Assembly: GCA_036268995.1 (NCBI GenBank)
Contig: DATATB010000036.1
Span: forward strand, 75,254 to 139,253
DNA: 64,000 nt
Direction: 5' to 3'
Source of the DNA: DATATB01 sp036268995
Lineage (GTDB): Bacteria; Planctomycetota; Planctomycetia; Pirellulales; PNKZ01
The translations under genes and the position numbers were made by a program. Each line of letters begins with the position of its first letter. Positions within the stretch are counted from its first letter, which is position 1. Positions 59,973 to 64,000 of the stretch are shown here, in pieces. The notes below the pieces were generated by a model. The model was not told the origin of the DNA. It did no database searches and was given only the letters and a program-made list of their open reading frames with translations.

Positions 59973-62714
59973 TCACTCGGGCTTGTAATGAATCCAAACG
60001 GGGCTGGCCCAGGCCACTTCGCCGTCTTCCTGCAAGATGCGGAAGTAGTAGTAGTTGAGCCCGGTCTCGGGCTCCATATCGGTGTACTTCAGTTCGATCT
60101 CGCGCTTGCGGGGCGACGTGGCGTAAATGTAGCGATTGTTGCGCACCAGGTCGACGCGGTCGATCTTACCGGTGCCCTGCACCTTGAGCACCAGCGTGGG
60201 ACGCGAGCTGCTGTCGAACTCCTGCCCCATGATGTGCTCGCCCACGCGAACATCGACCAGCATGTTGTCAGTGGCGCCGTACGTCTGGCGTTTGCGAATG
60301 CAATCGAGGATCGTCTGCCGGTCGTTTTGCGGCACGAAGACCAGGGCGTAGCTCATGTGGGTCGAGCCGTGATCGCTGGACGAGATATTGCCCAGGCGAT
60401 AACCCTTGGCCAGCGCGTTCCACACCATGCCGGCCGCCTCGTAGCCGCCCGGTGCGTCGCTGGGTTTCATCGTGCTGATGTCATGCACGCGTGGGGCGCC
60501 GACGACTTCGTAACTGTTGCGGGCGCCCTGGTAAATCTCAACGACTGGCTCGATTTCCGGATCGTTGTCGCGCCAATCGGTGCCCGTGTTCGTGCCAGAG
60601 GTGTGCGGAATCGCCAGGCCGCCGCTCTTGTGCAGGTACTGATAGAGCAGCTTGGTATCGTCGTTCAGCACATCCGCCGTACCGACTCCAGGAAACACGC
60701 CGGGCTTGTCCAGCTTGATCTGAAAGGCAAAGATCGGGACGCCACGGTAGGCGTGCAGCACGTTGCGGTGGCCGTTGGGATAGTTGACGCTTCGTTCGTA
60801 GCTATAAAACGGCACAAACCGCGGCGCGAGGTAATACATATCGGCCGCCTTCTCGATCAGCCACCAGTGGTAGGCATATTGCCCACCACCTTGGTGATCG
60901 GTCAGCCCGCCGAAATCCATCGACGCGACGTCGATCATGTAGCGGTAAAAGTCGAGATACGAACCGTCGCCGGCCGGGCCCACGTCCCAACTGAACTCGG
61001 AGTGGCGATGCAAATCGCCGCGCACGATCCGATGCTCCTGGCCGTTGATTGTCGTGCGGAATTTGCGCACCGCGGCCACTTCGGCCTGCTCGGCCTCGGT
61101 GTCCCAGGGCTTGGCATTCGGTGGCGGCTGCGGTGCTTCGTAAGCCTCGAGCTCGGGCGTTGCCGGCCGATCCTCGGGCTTGGCCAGCGACCACACCAGC
61201 ACCTGGTCGTGAATCGGCTGATGGTAGTTGGCGGCGCTCCGCTGATCGCTCGAATAGGCAATCGCCAGGCCGCCGTCGGCCAGCGGCAGAATGCGGCTGA
61301 ACACGCTCGTGCGGCCCGTGCTGCCGGCCAAGGTGACCGGCTTGCTCCAGCCTTGTTCGGTCAGATAACTGACGTCCTCGACCCAATACTTCGTCGCTCG
61401 CCGAGGACCACTCACGGCACGATTCTGATGCCGAAAGCGAAGCCAAACGCGGCTATCAGAACCGATGGCGAGGGCGGGCATGGCCGTGACGCCCAGCCCG
61501 CTGGCGGGCAGCACCTTGAGCAAATCGGGAGCGGCCAGCACCTTTCCGTCGCGATACACGGCCGCTTTCACGGCCCGCGTGCTGCCTAGCGCTGCGCCGG
61601 GGCCGCGTCCCTCTGGATGCGCGCCGGCCGGGCCAGCGGGCGCGCTGGGAAGCTTGCCGTCCGGCCCTGGCAAAAATTTCGACCAATAGCCGTTATCCTT
61701 GCCCCAGTTGTAGCCGCCTTGCTCCCAGGCGACCCACACGTCGCCCTCCGGCGAGCAGGCCACCGTCGGATGGGCCTCGTAATACTTGCTGGTCGCGATC
61801 GGAATCACCGGGCCAACTTCGTCACCTTTGACGCTCGTCAGAAACACGTCGTAATCGCCATTGCGATAACTATCGAATGCGATCCAGGCAGTGCCGTCGG
61901 CGGCCAGCGCCACTTGCGGATACCAGTCGCTTTCCGATCCAGTGGTCACGGCCTGCGGCTTCGACCAATCCTGGCCATCGAAACGGCAGAGCATCACGTC
62001 GCCGTTGTTGTCCGAGTGGCCTTGCCAAACGACGTAGATATTGTGCTTGGCGTCGGTGGTCACATGGGGATTGATGTCGGGCTTGGGATCGTGGGTCAAG
62101 CGGACGATCGAGCCCCACTTGTCCTGCTCAAAGGCCCGCGCGTATACGTCCCAGTTGCCACTCTTGGTTCGAGTCTGGTCCGTCTGTTCGCACCAGATCA
62201 CCCACACGCGATCCTTGGCGTCCACGGCCAATTGCGGCATCCAGATGTCCGCCCGGGCTTGCACCAGCGGGACGTGCAATCGGGTGGACCACTGGCCGCC
62301 GGGCAATCGCTTGTGCAGGCGGATCTGGTCGTGGCCGTCGTAGTACGCGGCATAGGCGGCGTAGAGCGTGCCATCTGAGGTCTGGACCACGGACGCGAAA
62401 TCGTCGTACGAATCGTTATTCGAAAGCACCGGCACGCCGGCGGCCGCGGGACTCTCGGGCGGCGGGTCAGCCTTGAAGTTTAGATTCTGCGCATTGCGGC
62501 CGGCGCCGGGCCGGCGATTGGCGCCAGGTCTGCGCTTGCCGCCTGGGGCCGGCTGGGCAGGATTGCCTTGGTCGCCTTTCTTCTCCGGCGCCTTGGCGCC
62601 CGGCTCTTCCTGAGATTGAGCCCGAGCCGAGCCCGACCCTTCCCCGCCGAATTGCCAGGCCAAGGCGACTGCCAGACACGCCGCCACGCAGGTTCCCACC
62701 ATCCATCGCCACAT
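59973..62714 (-). CDS. Exported propeller plus PHP-like (DUF3604-type) protein, paralogue B
   Basis: The 913-residue product has a signal peptide (WMVGTCVAACLAVALAWQFG) and a Lys/Pro/Gly-rich linker. A propeller-like part follows with RVWVIWCEQTDQTRTKSGNW, NIYVVWQGHSDNNGDVMLCR and TAWIAFDSYRNGDYDVFLTS. The C-terminal domain has GDLHRHSEFSWDVGPAGDGS, LTDHQGGGQYAYHWW, IPHTSGTNTGTDWRDNDPE and ISSSDHGSTHMSYALVF, the same metal-site pattern as paralogue A. GGAGG lies six bases before the ATG at 62712-62714. The DUF3604/PHP assignment is by motif recall. It is upstream of its paralogue and downstream of an NTF2-like gene, all on the minus strand. Confidence 0.85.
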   Translation of the reverse strand: MWRWMVGTCVAACLAVALAWQFGGEGSGSARAQSQEEPGAKAPEKKGDQGNPAQPAPGGKRRPGANRRPGAGRNAQNLNFKADPPPESPAAAGVPVLSNNDSYDDFASVVQTSDGTLYAAYAAYYDGHDQIRLHKRLPGGQWSTRLHVPLVQARADIWMPQLAVDAKDRVWVIWCEQTDQTRTKSGNWDVYARAFEQDKWGSIVRLTHDPKPDINPHVTTDAKHNIYVVWQGHSDNNGDVMLCRFDGQDWSKPQAVTTGSESDWYPQVALAADGTAWIAFDSYRNGDYDVFLTSVKGDEVGPVIPIATSKYYEAHPTVACSPEGDVWVAWEQGGYNWGKDNGYWSKFLPGPDGKLPSAPAGPAGAHPEGRGPGAALGSTRAVKAAVYRDGKVLAAPDLLKVLPASGLGVTAMPALAIGSDSRVWLRFRHQNRAVSGPRRATKYWVEDVSYLTEQGWSKPVTLAGSTGRTSVFSRILPLADGGLAIAYSSDQRSAANYHQPIHDQVLVWSLAKPEDRPATPELEAYEAPQPPPNAKPWDTEAEQAEVAAVRKFRTTINGQEHRIVRGDLHRHSEFSWDVGPAGDGSYLDFYRYMIDVASMDFGGLTDHQGGGQYAYHWWLIEKAADMYYLAPRFVPFYSYERSVNYPNGHRNVLHAYRGVPIFAFQIKLDKPGVFPGVGTADVLNDDTKLLYQYLHKSGGLAIPHTSGTNTGTDWRDNDPEIEPVVEIYQGARNSYEVVGAPRVHDISTMKPSDAPGGYEAAGMVWNALAKGYRLGNISSSDHGSTHMSYALVFVPQNDRQTILDCIRKRQTYGATDNMLVDVRVGEHIMGQEFDSSSRPTLVLKVQGTGKIDRVDLVRNNRYIYATSPRKREIELKYTDMEPETGLNYYYFRILQEDGEVAWASPVWIHYKPE

Positions 62715-62766
62715 CGCAAACCTCCGGTTTCTTGCTGAAGGGCCAATGACGTTTCGCTGCCCGCGA

Positions 62767-63255
62767 TTATTTACCCGATTGTGCGGTATCTTCCGGCATC
62801 TCGAACACCGGCGTGCCATAGGGCACCGGCGGCTGCAACGCTTGCACAGGCCGAACGGATACGATCCGCCACCGGCCGTCCTGGCATTGAAGATTGTAGA
62901 GTTGCAGGTCGTTGCGGTGCGCATAGACACGCTCGACCGTGATTTCGGCCGTCAGGGCCGACGCGGCTTCGTGGACGACGGCCCGGCCCTTGAGCGGTTC
63001 GATGGCCGCGACCAGCCCGCTGGCGAAATTCTCGCGTGGTTGTGCCGCCAATTCGCGTTCCAGTTGCATCCGCTGCTCGCCCGTGAAGCAAGCCAGGTAA
63101 GCGTCCACGTCGCCGCTTTCACCAGCGGCAAACATCCGATCGATGCACTGGCCCGGCGTGGCGGCCGACGAGGCCGGTGCCGACGCCGCCCGGCCGAACC
63201 ACAGTGCGGTCAGCACTAGCGCGAGCGTCAGAATTGCCGCCACCGCACGCTTCAC
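62767..63255 (-). CDS. Exported NTF2/SnoaL-like protein
   Basis: The 162-residue product has a signal peptide (VAAILTLALVLTALWFGRAA) and then a domain reading PGQCIDRMFAAGESGDVDAYLACFTGEQR (residues ~34-62, in pieces), followed by TVERVYAHRNDLQLYNLQCQ and GRWRIVSVRP. The helix-then-strand layout, ending in a W-R-I strand, matches NTF2/SnoaL-like folds used in lumen or periplasm as small-molecule or protein-binding modules. Its ATG overlaps the stop of the SPFH gene by 4 bp (63252-63255), so it is translationally coupled to it. It may be an accessory subunit of the membrane complex formed by that protein. Confidence 0.68.
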   Translation of the reverse strand: MKRAVAAILTLALVLTALWFGRAASAPASSAATPGQCIDRMFAAGESGDVDAYLACFTGEQRMQLERELAAQPRENFASGLVAAIEPLKGRAVVHEAASALTAEITVERVYAHRNDLQLYNLQCQDGRWRIVSVRPVQALQPPVPYGTPVFEMPEDTAQSGK

Positions 63256-64000
63256 TTCGGCGCCTCCGGCAAAATGCTGAGGTCCACATTCGCGCCCGAG
63301 CCGATAATCAGCTTCGAACGCAGTTTGGGGAGCACGACGCTCATCGTTTCCAGATACAGACGGCTGGCCGTCAGCGTCGGCGATCGCAGGTACGCGACGA
63401 GCAGGCTTTCGAACCGCGACGCGTCGCCCAGGGCGCGCTGCACGAGCCGGTCGCGATCGCTGCGTGCCGCGTCGGTTCGCTCGTTCGCGCTGCCGCGGGC
63501 CATCTCCAGCGTGCGGTTGGCGTAGCTTTGCCCCTCGTTCACCGCCTGCTCGCGCTGCCGCAGCGATGCCGTGACCATCTCAAAGGCCTCGGCCACTTCG
63601 GGCGGCGGCGCGACTTCCGCAATGTCCACCGAACGCACCAGCACGCCGATCTGGCACTGGTCCACGAGTCGCTGCAATTGAGTGGCCACCTCGATGCTGA
63701 GTTGGCCCTTGCCCAGCGTGAGCGCGCGGTCGACGGCCTGGCCGGCAAGCACGACCGTGATGGCCGCTTCGGCGGCGCTGGCGATCAGTCGCTCCGGTTC
63801 GCTGCTGGCCGTGAGAAACACGGCCGGATCGTGTACGGTAAATTGGACGCTGGCCCGGACATTGACCAGGTTGCGGTCGGCCGTAAGAAACTGCGCCGGT
63901 GCGCTGCCGACGGCCGTTTCCGCGATGCGGATCGGCCCGACCGCCACGCGTTTGACCTCGCGCGATTTCACGCGATCGACCCGGTCGATGCCCAGCGGCA
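63252..64000 (-). CDS. HflK-like SPFH/band 7 protein, C-terminal part (cut by window edge)
   Basis: The visible part (about 249 codons) reads LGIDRVDRVKSREVKRVAVG at the cut end, then FLTADRNLVNVRASVQFTVHDPA. It contains the SPFH pattern VRSVDIAEVAPPPEVAEAFEMVTASLRQREQAVNEGQSYANRTLEM (given here only as boundary text in pieces), and a coiled-coil then ends SILPEAPK. This is the HflK/stomatin-like fold that forms large membrane rings around FtsH or other proteases. The N-terminal membrane anchor is beyond position 64000. Its stop overlaps the NTF2-like gene, suggesting a joint complex. HflK is more likely than HflC because of the ITADRNLV-type motif and paired upstream position, but that cannot be settled here. 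Confidence 0.83.
   Translation of the reverse strand, partial: PLGIDRVDRVKSREVKRVAVGPIRIAETAVGSAPAQFLTADRNLVNVRASVQFTVHDPAVFLTASSEPERLIASAAEAAITVVLAGQAVDRALTLGKGQLSIEVATQLQRLVDQCQIGVLVRSVDIAEVAPPPEVAEAFEMVTASLRQREQAVNEGQSYANRTLEMARGSANERTDAARSDRDRLVQRALGDASRFESLLVAYLRSPTLTASRLYLETMSVVLPKLRSKLIIGSGANVDLSILPEAPK

Noticed and set aside
59988..61589. 533-codon plus-strand frame opposite the PHP-like paralogue B
   Set aside because: Complementary-strand artefact; no start site or domain, and the minus-strand protein matches a known fold pattern.

Overview
The window looks like a high-GC chromosomal segment from a member of the Planctomycetota, possibly Pirellulales-like (order uncertain). The signs are a cytochrome-c/DUF1549/DUF1553 protein next to a DUF1501 protein, two exported formylglycine-type sulfatases, a Tat-exported Gfo/Idh/MocA oxidoreductase, WD40 and HEAT repeat exported proteins, a short protein of the 'RRRWFQ..LRTLL' type, and several families of intergenic palindromes. 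No rRNA, tRNA, CRISPR array, prophage or insertion sequence was recognised.

Region 1 (1-7.2 kb, all minus strand) is a conserved information-processing and regulatory block. In transcription order it has hpf (ribosome hibernation), a ptsN-like EIIA, HPr, enzyme I, a TIGR03936/DUF2344 protein, RNase E/G and, at the left edge, rplU (L21, cut off). Between RNase E/G and rplU sit three small accessory genes. One is a retropepsin-like aspartic protease gene interrupted by an in-frame amber codon and overlapped by an 82-aa partner. The PTS proteins have no sugar permease nearby, so they look like a regulatory phosphorelay.

Region 2 (7.5-13 kb) has a large membrane-anchored FecR-like/Ala-Pro-rich protein, a TPR protein with a good promoter, a small polytopic membrane protein, a hotdog thioesterase and a likely decayed fragment of a DUF1585-type protein.

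Region 3 (13-23 kb, minus strand) is a catabolic, surface-directed cluster. It contains a sulfatase, an oxidoreductase, a sialate O-acetylesterase translationally coupled to a sialidase, a propeller/phosphoesterase and a BNR-type protein. This suggests attack on sulfated, O-acetylated sialoglycans outside the cytoplasm. A divergent HpcH/HpaI aldolase follows.

Region 4 (24-33 kb, plus strand) is a TetR regulator, a lipoprotein adaptor and two tandem RND permeases, with a palindromic operator candidate just upstream of the regulator.

Region 5 (33-43.5 kb) holds a membrane-anchored caspase-family peptidase divergent from a second sulfatase, a RarD/EamA transporter, the planctomycete DUF1549/DUF1553 plus DUF1501 pair behind a strong promoter, and a Maa-type acetyltransferase.

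Region 6 (43.5-57 kb) is rich in repeat scaffolds: two HEAT proteins, a small exported protein with a near-perfect terminator, two WD40 proteins, and between the WD40 genes a pair of coupled sensor kinases (PAS-PAS-HisKA_2 and REC-PAS-HK-REC). Region 7 (57-64 kb, minus strand) has two paralogous ~900-residue propeller plus PHP-like (DUF3604-type) proteins, an NTF2/SnoaL-like exported protein and the C-terminal part of an HflK-like SPFH protein running off the right edge.

All calls come from reading the sequence and recalled family features; no database search was run.
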